Assembly (NCBI GenBank): GCA_019096065.1
Contig: JAGUCH010000002.1
Location: 1,004,501 to 1,068,500, forward strand
Reading direction: 5' to 3'
From: Paracyclopina nana
Lineage: Eukaryota; Arthropoda; Copepoda; Cyclopoida; Cyclopettidae
DNA length: 64,000 nucleotides
Part shown: one piece after another, positions 23,205-33,299 of the stretch
Position numbering within the stretch: position 1 is the stretch's first letter
How the letters are laid out: every line of letters begins with the position of its first letter
Made by a program: the position numbers and the translations under genes
The notes under the pieces: generated by a model
What the model was told of the DNA's origin: nothing
The model's input: only the letters and a program-made list of their open reading frames with translations
Database searches by the model: none

Positions 23205-23245
23205 CAGACTGAGCATGAACTAACCAATGTACTACAATATATAGA
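23205..23245 (-). promoter_or_regulatory. core promoter candidate ahead of the envelope-like gene
   Basis: Minus strand TATATAT at about 23243-23237 with a TCAGTC initiator whose A is at 23210, about 31-33 bp downstream. This is the spacing and sequence of an invertebrate TATA/Inr promoter. The signal-peptide Met follows 30 nt later. Confidence 0.55.
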
Positions 23246-23455
23246 GATGAATCAAGGTTTTTTAACCTCAGCGCGCTCATATTGAACACATTCAGCCAGG
23301 TAGATCAGAAAAAGTTGATTTGTTAATCGCAACGTATACTACGTAACTCTCTCAACCTTTCCTATAAATTCAGAACATTAGGATCACATTTTTGGGAAAA
23401 ACTGTGCCGAACAAAGTTATTTATTAAATCATATACATTTGCGAATCATCAAAGA

Positions 23456-24793
23456 TTACTCAATTGCATCAGGCATAACATTTTCAAGCAAAATCTGCAA
23501 GGCCTCCTCGATTTGAGCCTTTTTTGCGGAATCTTGCTTCATAACACTATCCAACTTTTTAAGGTTGGCACTTAAAGGGACTGTAGAATTCCCTTCACTA
23601 GATCCAGATCGAGGCCGTTTAGCAGGGCCTTGATTCACTACTTTAGCATAACTCAAGGATGGGGTCACCTCCTTGAATTTATTCAATTTACGTCGAGCTG
23701 CCCTCCTTTCCAAGAAGGCTGCATCAGCTTCAGTTTTGGCACCATTTGTAAAAAATGATGCCTTAGGAAAATGCTTCTCCAGTTTGGATATAAATTCCGC
23801 CTTTTCACCGGCATGGGAAAGGGACATGTTAACCTTAAGAGGTATGGCTGTGGGAACCACTTGCACACCATCTGCGGCGAAAAAATCACCCATGCTGCAC
23901 ACGTACAGGGTGCACGCAACCGAACAGTAGTCAAGGTAACAGTTCACATTCTCGTACGACTTATCCAAAGCCACAGTAAAGTTGACGGTATTCCCTTGAA
24001 CCCAAGTCACCAAACCAACCAAGGGCTTCTTGGTAGTTCGATAAAGGGACGAGCCCACCACATAAGAGGACACTGCTCCAGTGCCCTTCAACGGACAAAA
24101 CACTTCCAATGGAGTGGGTTGAGTCACATCTCCCACATTAATCAAAGGCAAAGTGTTCATCTTCAAATATAGGACTACGTTTAACAGTCCCACCTTACAG
24201 GAATTGAACTTGATGGACATCCCCGACCGATTGTGGACCTTGATGGGCCTCATAGCAGTCGGAGTCACCATGGCTTGATTATCAATGAAGACAGTATAGT
24301 CCACTTGCCCCAATGATGAGCAGGACTCACGTGGCTTGACCTTCTTGAGGAGAAAGTCATCGCACACCATTTGGTCCTTAGACCGCAAATCTGCCAATAT
24401 TGGCATCCACTTGGCTTGCTTGTCAGGGAAAAGCTGACCAACCAAATCCATCAAAGGCAGGGTGTAACCGAGCTCACAAGCCTTAGCCACCAACTTCTCA
24501 TGCTCAGTCAAGACAACATCCTGCAAAGGTGCAACAGCTGGGGGAGGAGGTATCTCCGCACCAACTTCCATTGGACCTTGACCCGCTTGGCCTTGGTCCA
24601 CTATCATTCCAGCAACATTGGCAACGTCTCCATTAGAGGCTTCTGGAGCGGCCATTTCCATGTCAGAAGGCTCTGTTTTAGGAGAGCCGGGCAAAGCATC
24701 CACCACAGGAGTTTGGGATGAGGACTTTTTTCCTTTCCCCTTACCCTTCCTGCGGCTGTCAGTGACAGTTAAACTAGCAAAGTTTATGTCCAT
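23456..24793 (-). CDS. accessory protein of the LTR element, unknown family
   Basis: 445-aa frame between pol and the envelope-like gene. The N-terminus is basic and Gly/Lys-rich (GKGKGKK), followed by a Pro/acidic linker. Residues 110-330 look globular, with beta-strand-like alternation. The C-terminal quarter is basic with a nuclear-localisation-like AKRPRSG. There is no membrane segment and no enzyme motif that I can recognise. Its own TATA/initiator pair lies 40-71 bp upstream. It may be a nucleic-acid-binding or virion protein, but that is inference only. Part of the fossil element. Confidence 0.65.
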   Translation of the reverse strand: MDINFASLTVTDSRRKGKGKGKKSSSQTPVVDALPGSPKTEPSDMEMAAPEASNGDVANVAGMIVDQGQAGQGPMEVGAEIPPPPAVAPLQDVVLTEHEKLVAKACELGYTLPLMDLVGQLFPDKQAKWMPILADLRSKDQMVCDDFLLKKVKPRESCSSLGQVDYTVFIDNQAMVTPTAMRPIKVHNRSGMSIKFNSCKVGLLNVVLYLKMNTLPLINVGDVTQPTPLEVFCPLKGTGAVSSYVVGSSLYRTTKKPLVGLVTWVQGNTVNFTVALDKSYENVNCYLDYCSVACTLYVCSMGDFFAADGVQVVPTAIPLKVNMSLSHAGEKAEFISKLEKHFPKASFFTNGAKTEADAAFLERRAARRKLNKFKEVTPSLSYAKVVNQGPAKRPRSGSSEGNSTVPLSANLKKLDSVMKQDSAKKAQIEEALQILLENVMPDAIE

Positions 24794-24828
24794 AGTTAAA
24801 AAGTACGATCAGCAAGAGGGAGTAGCTG

Positions 24829-24864
24829 CAACTGACTGCAACATTTCTTCCTCGAGCATTTATA
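24829..24864 (-). promoter_or_regulatory. core promoter candidate ahead of the 445-aa accessory gene
   Basis: Minus strand TATAAAT at 24864-24858 and initiator TCAGT with its A at 24833, exactly 31 bp from the TATA start. The ATG follows 40 nt later at 24793. This is a textbook spacing, inside an LTR element where genes normally depend on the LTR promoter. Confidence 0.7.
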
Positions 24865-25278
24865 CCATAGATTGTAGAGGTTATTCCCACTACTATATAC
24901 CTCAACTCAGGTGAATAACAGTTTCAACAACCTCAACGACAATTACTTAAAATGATCGTTTTCCTGTTGAACCGAAAACTTGTATGGGAACAAAACAACA
25001 GGTGTTTTTCAGCTCCCCGTTTTACTACCACAAAATTGTTCCTTTGGAGACAATTTTTCAATGTTTTACAATAAACACATCGCAGTTTTGAATGAGTCAC
25101 AAAAGCTCAGAAGCAATTTGATCATTCTTTCTGCTGCGCTTGCAAGTAAAGCAATTCACACATGCACGTTTTAAAAGCTTGCCCAACGGACTGCAACAGT
25201 GCTGGTAAGCTCTCAGAGATAAACTCATTCCAGTCCCAGCTCCAGAAGCATTCACATTGAGTAAGAGCATTCTTCAAA

Positions 25279-26139
25279 ATGTATTTTTGGGTGCCTCAGC
25301 AAAACAACCCTGTAGTGGGTAACTCATCAATGGTCCCCTCCCTTGCATCGAATGATAACAAGGTGGTTTCCAATGAGCCCATAACAGAAGCAACTATTAT
25401 TCAGGTAAGACAAAGTCTACGTTGAAATTATCATATGGTCACAATGGATTCCCACATTCACAGGAAGTGCCCAACAGCGGAGTAAACCTCACTTTGGTTT
25501 CCATGCAAGAGTCTCCAACTGGAGACTTTAATATGGAAAATGATTCTCAGGCCCAATCTAATGTGACACTGTCACAGCAAAACTCTCAAGGAGGGTTCAT
25601 GGATGACCTGGCTTTGCGCTTCCACAACATGGACTTTCTATCCATCATGTGGACCACCGCAGCCTTTTGCACTTTTGTGGTGAGTTCCATTCCCCATGAA
25701 TTTCAGACTTTCAAAGAAAGACTAATATATCCATTTCCAGCTATGCCTTATTGGCATTGGATTTGGCGTATGGAAATTGTTCAGGATCTGTCAGACCTGT
25801 CACAGACGACGGTCTGGCCAGCAACAGTGGAGCATGCTGCTCGGAGAAAGAAAAGTCCATAATGAGTATAATGCACCTCCCATCATGCCTCTAGAAGAGG
25901 TTCCTGGGGGCGGCAATGGGACTCCCATTCCATTGTTACGTACTCACAATCAAACTCCGATTAATCCCTTTCAAGTGGATTCGAATGGGTTGATTTGTGG
26001 TATGAGCCCAGATATTTGGGCCACAGCTGTGGCTCGTGAGGTCCTCAGGAGGGCCTCAGCGTTCCCGCAGCCTCATCATCAACAGCCTCAAGGAACTCGC
26101 AAAAGTTCTTTGGAGAGCTTCCAATCCATTCCTCTTTGA
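25279..26139 (+). CDS. antisense gene with short introns inside the LTR element: single-pass membrane protein
   Basis: Three coding blocks on the + strand, opposite to all other element genes, separated by two spacers of about 60 bp. Each spacer has GT...AG ends (GTAAGA...CACAG and GTGAGT...TTCCAG) that keep phase 0. The frame is about 246 codons from the ATG at 25279. One membrane helix (SIMWTTAAFCTFV then LCLIGIGFGVW) is itself crossed by the second intron. It is followed by a Cys/Arg-rich juxtamembrane stretch (CQTCHRRR) and a Pro/Gln-rich tail. No family recognised. Intron size matches host introns, so this may be a captured host-type gene or an accessory gene. It faces the accessory gene promoter across a 485-bp gap. 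Confidence 0.6.
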
Positions 26140-27487
26140 CTCAAGAGCTCATGTGTTTCAAACTCAGTATTTTAAGTAGTTTTTTCATGTATGATAGCTA
26201 AAACAATGCAAAAATACATTATTTTTAAACTACTCATGAACGTATACATAATTATAAGTATTTTGGCACCTTCTATCAAAAGCCATCAAGAGTATCTGGT
26301 AACTCTATAATTTGCAACATAATTCTCTCTTTGCGCTTTACAATTCAACAACTTTTGAATCTTAAGCACAAAGCATATCATCCGTTAGATATTGTGAGAG
26401 TTTCCACAGATTGCCTTCACTCAATATTGTGCAAGGTAATCATCATTATCTATCATCATTCGACCATGAGAACAAGCCAAAGCCTGTTTCAGATCAGTAA
26501 TTTCCTGTCATTAGTTCAGCCAAATACCAGCTACTCAGCGTCATATGAAAAAGTTTCACTTTTCCAGCTCCACTGAATCGATTAAATTTAATCTAACAAA
26601 TGTTAGAAAATATAAGCAAGCTGTGAATACAATCTAGCTTGCTCATCCCAGGTCAGCAAAGGTCACTTCTTCAAAGAAAGGCAGCGCTTTGTATCAAATA
26701 TCACATGGCCAGCACATTATTGTGTAGCACAGCAATAAATTTCCTTTCATATCAGTTGCATGAGAGCAATTTGATGTACCTCTCTCCCCCCTCATCAAAA
26801 AAGAGAAGAGCAGACAAAAGTGTAGCACTGACACAGTCAGTTTAGAGTTTTGTATGAGTAAAAATGGGTACGCAAGAATGGGTGTAGAATCGGTAGCAAG
26901 CGTATCCTTCAAAATGGCATAAAGTGCATGAAAGAGTTTGTTAGATCAAATCAATTATGCAATGTGATCCCTGAGGATTCAAGGATTCCAAAAATATAAA
27001 CAAATTTGAAATCAATGGTAACTCATAGTACATATGACAATGGGAATGTAAATATTGTTCATCGAAAGTGCCACATTTAACGAGAGAACAGTAGCTCTCT
27101 GCAAAAGGGCATAAAAACCGAACCAGAATTCTTTGTCACGAAAGTTTTGGAAGTGTCATTCCTGAAGGTTCAGGGATTCCAAAAACATAAACACAATTAA
27201 AATTGGATGTAATTTATAGGAGATACATCATTGTATAGTGTACACAGGAAACGTGCTCTCTCGCGTATAAGGAATAATCTGATAAAAGAAACATGACATG
27301 AATACAGAGTTTTTTCAAGCCACCTTTTCTGAATAATGTACATGAATAGACCCGGAAGCCCATGTTCCAAATGGACCTCTGGTTTTTAACCTAGTCCAAA
27401 CATGGCTTCACACAAAAACATCACGCATGGGCTTTAAGCGATGCAACTTTCAGCCCAAGTGAGTGGAGGCTTATCACCATAAAAGTA
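26140..27487. other. non-coding stretch inside the LTR element
   Basis: About 1.35 kb between the convergent 3' ends of the antisense gene and the pol downstream frame. AT-rich. Two diverged copies of a block with AGGATTCCAAAAA(C/T)ATAAAC lie near 26980 and 27175. No gene seen. Confidence 0.6.
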
Positions 27488-29629
27488 TTACCACTTTTGA
27501 TGGTGTAACCTGTATAAATCATCATAAGTGACATTCAACTTTTTCATGGGCTTGGTTAGCTCATCATTAGCAGCATCAAGACCCATATTAGTGAGAAAGG
27601 TAGCATAATCATCAGGAGTCCCAATTTTCCTGTTATCTTTGAACTTTTGCAAGTTTTTGAAATAAAGTTTAGCAGCAGGTGCATCAAGGGGTCTTCCCCT
27701 AGACAAATGCTCCTTGAGAAACATCTGGTCATTGCGAGGAAGGTCATTCACACGCTTTTGACCAGGTTGGTATACAAGCCTCTCAGCGTAAGGTCTATTT
27801 TGTCGATAATTTACACGAGGTAAATTACGAAGTTGCATGCCATGTTTTGGAGGGGTAACAGGTTCATGCATAGGCGAAAAACTTTCTTCCTCTCCAACAA
27901 TGCTATCCTCCGCATATGTTGGAGTGGCAACATTCTCAAAGATCTCTTCAATCGGATCATTATTTTCCATTTCCTCAGGCAAAACTTCAAGATAATCCGG
28001 AGCCGACTTTAATTCAGCTCCAATGGATGATTGTCTTGGTTCATTAGACATCCGATAAAGATGTATTAAACTTTCACGAGTAGCAGGTGAAAAACGATGA
28101 GAATCTGCAAAGTTTTTGTCCAAGTGAGTTAGGAAATCCTGCTCACTCTCAAATACTTTGAAGTCCTCTGACAGCCTCAAATGGCCCAAAGATGTACCTA
28201 CACCAGAGAGGTCATCGTCAAAATAATCTGTATTAATCTTATTTGCAAGGTCTTGAATTTCCTTATCAAGATTTCTTGATGGAGATTCCAACTTTGAAAC
28301 CACATCATCGATTACAGAATAAGATTCATCAAGAGACAGGTTAGAAGCAATGCTGTTGCCAGCATCACGTCTGCCACGAAAAGCTCTACCAATAGGGCTT
28401 GGTATTTCAGGTAAAGAATAATTAGAAGTATCATGGACTGGGGTAGATCCAGCTTCTGGTGGATCAGCTGGCAGTCCACTTCGAGCACTAGCTAATTCAT
28501 CAAAACCAACTGTATCAATGTCCTCATAGATATGAGATCCAGATCCAGATGATGTTACATTACCAGATGCGTTTGACGCTACATAAGGTGAGGCATAAAC
28601 AGGAGATTCAAGCTGCCCAACCTCAACCTTATTGTCTATTGGCAGCTGATATTGCATACTTAATTGGTCATTAACCGGCTGGACCGTAACAGGTTCTAAA
28701 GGTGAAAGTGCAGGAGGATCTTGGCTAAGCGCCTTTGCGGGCAATTGTTCACCTGGATCCTCATTTCCAACTTTAGATTCATTTCTATTATCTTTTGTAT
28801 ACTGTTTCCAATCGTCCAGAATCATAGCCTTATTTTCAGCTTGAATCCGGAGCACATCGTCAGGCTTAAACATATTAATAGTTTTCTTCACCAATGTGGA
28901 CTGAGTCCTATGGTGTGTTTGTAAACTATGATGTGTTGAAACACCAGTTGAAGATGTAGTAGTAACTAAATCTTCATTAATGGAGGCTGTACCTTCCTTT
29001 TCAGGCTTATTGCGCAAATTATAAGATTTTACGCTACCATCAACAGATTCCAGAAAATGCAGGATTTCTCCTCTAGAATACTTTGCTTTTAATTCACTAG
29101 GTGAATAAGTACGCATTAAAAGTTTAGTAACTTTCTCGGGCAAGAATTGATACAATTTGTGAAATCTATAAATCTTGAGCTGGCTGAAATGAAATCGACG
29201 TTCACGTCCAGTGCCCAGATAAGGTTTCACATATACATGAGTATTATGTATTCGAACAACTTCATATAGCTCTTTTAAGAACTTGTAGGAATGTTTAGAC
29301 CCAGGTAGGTCCTTTACATAGCAAAAACTTCCCACTTCAGGCTGAAGCGATAAGCGTTCAGTAGCTTTCATGATAGCGAGTTTTTCTCGTTCCTCTTTAT
29401 CATGTTCCTTTATAATCTCTTGCCAATTAATCTCATATAGTTTTTCATGAGTTTCATCTAAAATGTCGAGTACATCCTGACCAAGGTAATGAACAGGAGC
29501 CCTTGACAAAAACAAAGAAAAAGGGGTAGGAATGACCTTAACCCCATTTTTATCAGTATAACTCAGTGATGTCAAAGGACGATGATTCAGAGAGTATACT
29601 GTTAACTTGAATATTTCACTCATAGGCTT
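27488..29629 (-). CDS. integrase C-terminal part and acidic tail of pol (fossil element)
   Basis: Pol coding DNA on the far side of the nested element. Its first part is the integrase C-terminal region, with an SH3-like stretch (GSFCYVKDLPGSKHSYKF then YEVVRIHNTHVYVKPYLG). After that comes a long disordered, acidic Ser/Pro-rich tail of several hundred residues and a more ordered end (LFFKNL-like helices, YDDLYRLHH). Such a long extension past the integrase is unusual for Ty3/Gypsy elements. Confidence 0.75.
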   Translation of the reverse strand, partial: KPMSEIFKLTVYSLNHRPLTSLSYTDKNGVKVIPTPFSLFLSRAPVHYLGQDVLDILDETHEKLYEINWQEIIKEHDKEEREKLAIMKATERLSLQPEVGSFCYVKDLPGSKHSYKFLKELYEVVRIHNTHVYVKPYLGTGRERRFHFSQLKIYRFHKLYQFLPEKVTKLLMRTYSPSELKAKYSRGEILHFLESVDGSVKSYNLRNKPEKEGTASINEDLVTTTSSTGVSTHHSLQTHHRTQSTLVKKTINMFKPDDVLRIQAENKAMILDDWKQYTKDNRNESKVGNEDPGEQLPAKALSQDPPALSPLEPVTVQPVNDQLSMQYQLPIDNKVEVGQLESPVYASPYVASNASGNVTSSGSGSHIYEDIDTVGFDELASARSGLPADPPEAGSTPVHDTSNYSLPEIPSPIGRAFRGRRDAGNSIASNLSLDESYSVIDDVVSKLESPSRNLDKEIQDLANKINTDYFDDDLSGVGTSLGHLRLSEDFKVFESEQDFLTHLDKNFADSHRFSPATRESLIHLYRMSNEPRQSSIGAELKSAPDYLEVLPEEMENNDPIEEIFENVATPTYAEDSIVGEEESFSPMHEPVTPPKHGMQLRNLPRVNYRQNRPYAERLVYQPGQKRVNDLPRNDQMFLKEHLSRGRPLDAPAAKLYFKNLQKFKDNRKIGTPDDYATFLTNMGLDAANDELTKPMKKLNVTYDDLYRLHHQKW

Positions 29630-29689
29630 ATTGTAAGGCGAGGACTGCATTCCCAGCCTACAAATGCTCCCAAAACCATCCAATACAAT

Positions 29690-32600
29690 AGCTAGAACAA
29701 GCTGAACAATTTGAACATGCTGAGCAATCTGAACAACCTGAACAACCTGAACAACCTGAACAACCTGAACAACCTGAACAAGCTGAACAACCTGAACAAC
29801 CTGAACAAGCTGAACATCCTGAACAACCTGAACAATCTGAACAAGCTGAGCTATCTGAGCAACCTGAACATCCTGAACATCCTGAACAACCTAAACAACC
29901 TGAACCAACGGAGAAATCTGAACAACCTGAACAATCTGAACAACCAGAACAAACTGAACAATCTGAACAACCTGAACAACCTGAACAAGCTGAACAACCT
30001 GAACAAGCTGAACATCCTGAACAAGCTGAACAAGCTGAACAACCTGAACAAGCTGAACAAGCTGAGCAATCTGAGCAACCTGAACATCCTGAACATCCTG
30101 AACAACCTGAACAACCTGTGAAATCTGAGCAACCTGAACAATCTGAACAACCTGAACAACCTGAACAATCTGAACAACCTGAACAACCTGAACATCCTGA
30201 TCAATCTGAACATCCTGATCAATCTGAACAATCTGAGCAATCTGAGCAACCTGAACAATCTGAACAACCTGAACAACCTGAACAACCTGAACAAGCTGAA
30301 TAATCTGAGCAATCTGAGCAACCTGAACAACCTGAACATCCTGAACAACCTGAACAACCTGAACAATCTGAACAACCTGAACAAGCTGAATAATCTGAAC
30401 AACCTGAACAACCTGAACAACCTGAACAAGCTGAACAACCTGAACAACCTGAACAAGCTGAACATCCTGAACAACCTGAACAATCTGAACAAGCTGAGCT
30501 ATCTGAGCAACCTGAACATCCTGAACATCCTGAACAACCTGAACAACCTGATCAACCTGTGAAAACTGAGCAAACTGAACAATCTGAACAACCTGAACAA
30601 CCTGAACAAGCTGAACAACCTGAATAAGCTTAACAAGCTGTACATCTTGAACAAGCCGATTATCCTGAACAAGCTGAACAAGCTGAACATCCTGAACAAG
30701 CAGAACAATCTGAACAAGCTGAGCTATCTGAGCAACCTGAACATCCTGAACATGCTGAGCAATCTGAGCAATCTGAGCAACCTGTGAAATCTGAGCAACC
30801 TGAACAATCTGAACAAGCTGAACAACCTGAACAAGCTGAACAAGCTGAACATCCTGAACAAGCTGAACATCCTGAACAAGCTGAACAAGCTGAACAACCT
30901 GAACAAGCTGAACAAGCTGAACAAGCTGAACAAGCTGAGCAATCTGAGCAACCTGAACATCCTGAACATCCTGAACAACCTGAACAACCTGTGAAATCTG
31001 AGCAACCTGAACAATCTGAACAACCTGAACAACCTGAACAATCTGAACAACCTGAACAACCTGAACATCCTGATCAATCTGAACAACCTGAACAACCTGA
31101 ACAATCTGAGCAATCTGAGCAACCTGAACAATCTGAACAACCTGAACAACCTGAACAACCTGAACAAGCTGAATAATCTGAGCAATCTGAGCAACCTGAA
31201 CAACCTGAACATCCTGAACAACCTGAACAACCTGAACAATCTGAACAACCTGAACAAGCTGAATAATCTGAACAACCTGAACAATCTGAACAACCTGAAC
31301 AACCTGAACAACCTGAACAAGCTGAACAAGCTGAACATCCTGAACAACCTGAACAATCTGAACAACCTGAACAAGCTGAACATCCTGATCAATCTGAACA
31401 ACCTGAACAACCTGAACAATCTGAGCAATCTGAACAACCTGAACAACCTGAGCAACCTGAACAACCTGAGCATCCTGAACAACCTGAACAAGCTGAACAA
31501 GCTGAACAAGCTGAACAAGCTGAACATCCTGAACATCCTGAACAACCTGAACAACCTGAACAATCTGAATAATCTGAGCAATCTGAGCAACCTGAACAAC
31601 CTGAACATCCTGAACAACCTGAACAATCTGAACAACCTGAACAACCTGAACAAGCTGAATAATCTGAGCAATCTGAGCAACCTGAACAACCTGAACAACC
31701 TGAACAATCTGAACAACCTGAACAAGCTGAATAATCTGAGCAATCTGAGCAATCTGAGCAACCTGAACATTCTGAACAAGCTGAACATCCTGAACAAGCT
31801 GAACATCCTGAACAAGCTGAACAAGCTGAACAACCTGAACAAGCTGAACAAGCTGAGCAATCTGAGCAACCTGAACATCCTGAACATCCTGAACAACCTG
31901 AACAACCTGTGAAATCTGAGCAACCTGAACAATCTGAACAACCTGAACAACCTTAACAATCTGAACAACCTGAACAACCTGAACATCACTGATCAATCTG
32001 AACAACCTGAACAACCTGAACAATCTGAGCAATCTGAGCAACCTGAACAATCTGAACAACCTGAACAACCTGAACAACCTGAACAAGCTGAATAATCTGA
32101 GCAATCTGAGCAACCTGAACAACCTGAACATCCTGAACAACCTGAACAACCTGAACAATCTGAACAACCTGAACAAGCTGAACAAGCTGAACAACCTGAA
32201 CAACCTGAACAACCTGAACAAGCTGAACAAGCTGAACAACCTGAACAAGCTGAACATCCTGAACAACCTGAACAATCTGAACAACCTGAACAAGCTGAAC
32301 ATCCTGATCAATCTGAACAACCTGAACAACCTGAACAAACTGAACAACCTGAACAAGCTGAACAATCAGATCAAGCTGAACAACCTGAACAAGCTGAACA
32401 ACCTGAACAACCAGAACAACCTGAACAAGCTGAATAATCTGAGCAATCTGAGCAAACTGAACAACCTGAACATCCTGAACAACCTGAACAACCTGAACAA
32501 TCTGAACAACCTGAACAAGCTGAATAATCTGAGCAATCTGAGCAACCTGAACAACCTGAACATCCTTAACAAGCTGAACATCCTGAACAAGCTGAACATC

Positions 32601-32925
32601 CTGAACAAGCTGAACAATCTGAACAACCTGAACAAGCTGAGCAATCTGAGCAACCTGAACATCCTGAACATCCTGAACAACCTGAACAACCTGAACAACC
32701 TGAACAACCTGAACAATCAAAACAACCTGAACAACCTGAACAACCTGAACAACCTGAACAATCTGAACAATCTGAACAACCTGAACAACCTGAACAACCT
32801 GAACAACCTGAACAAGCTGAGCAATCTGAGCAATCTGAGCAATCTGAGCAATCTGAGCAATCTGAGCAATCTGAGCAACCTGAACATTCTGAATATCCTG
32901 AACAACCTGAACATTCTGAACATAA
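29690..32925. repeat. left arm minisatellite, 9-bp unit CCTGAACAA
   Basis: About 3.2 kb (roughly 360 units) of CCTGAACAA with variants TCTGAACAA, GCTGAACAA, CCTGAACAT and TCTGAGCAA. It is the inverted counterpart of 37275-38515. Because the unit is 9 bp and poor in stop codons, long open frames appear in several frames; these are not genes. A segment of about 265 bp of other DNA (32930-33195) interrupts the arm's inner edge. Confidence 0.95.
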
Positions 32926-33299
32926 ATATTGGGCATTTGCAAAATCAATTTTATTTCATCAGTCAGTCAATAAGTGCCAAAAGACATCCTACAGCAACTT
33001 TTAGGTATATTTTTTGATATCAATTTTTTGGTAATTGAACAACAAATAGCATTCAAACAGATTCCCACAATTGCTGATTGTAGTTTTGCTATTCGTAGTT
33101 TTGCGGATCCGAATTGCACCATAAGTTTTGCAAATCTGAATTTCTCCTTTTGGAATTTTTTTGACTTTTTGGATTCATACCTCAGCGGATGTATGATCTG
33201 AACAACTTGAACATTCTGAATAACATGAACAATCTGGACACCTATAATAAAATGTGAGGCAAAGTAAAACTTTTGACTCATCTTAAGCTAGCAAGAGTG

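Noticed and set aside
23180-23216. Upstream Met at 23216 as start of the envelope-like protein
   Set aside because: It lies at or before the predicted transcription start and would place charged residues before the signal peptide; the Met at 23180 is better.
29711-32948. Open frames of several hundred residues (VQVVQ, FRLFRLF, EQPEQ, NLNNLN patterns) on both strands
   Set aside because: They are the same 9-bp minisatellite read in different frames and strands. The unit lacks stop codons, so length says nothing about coding.
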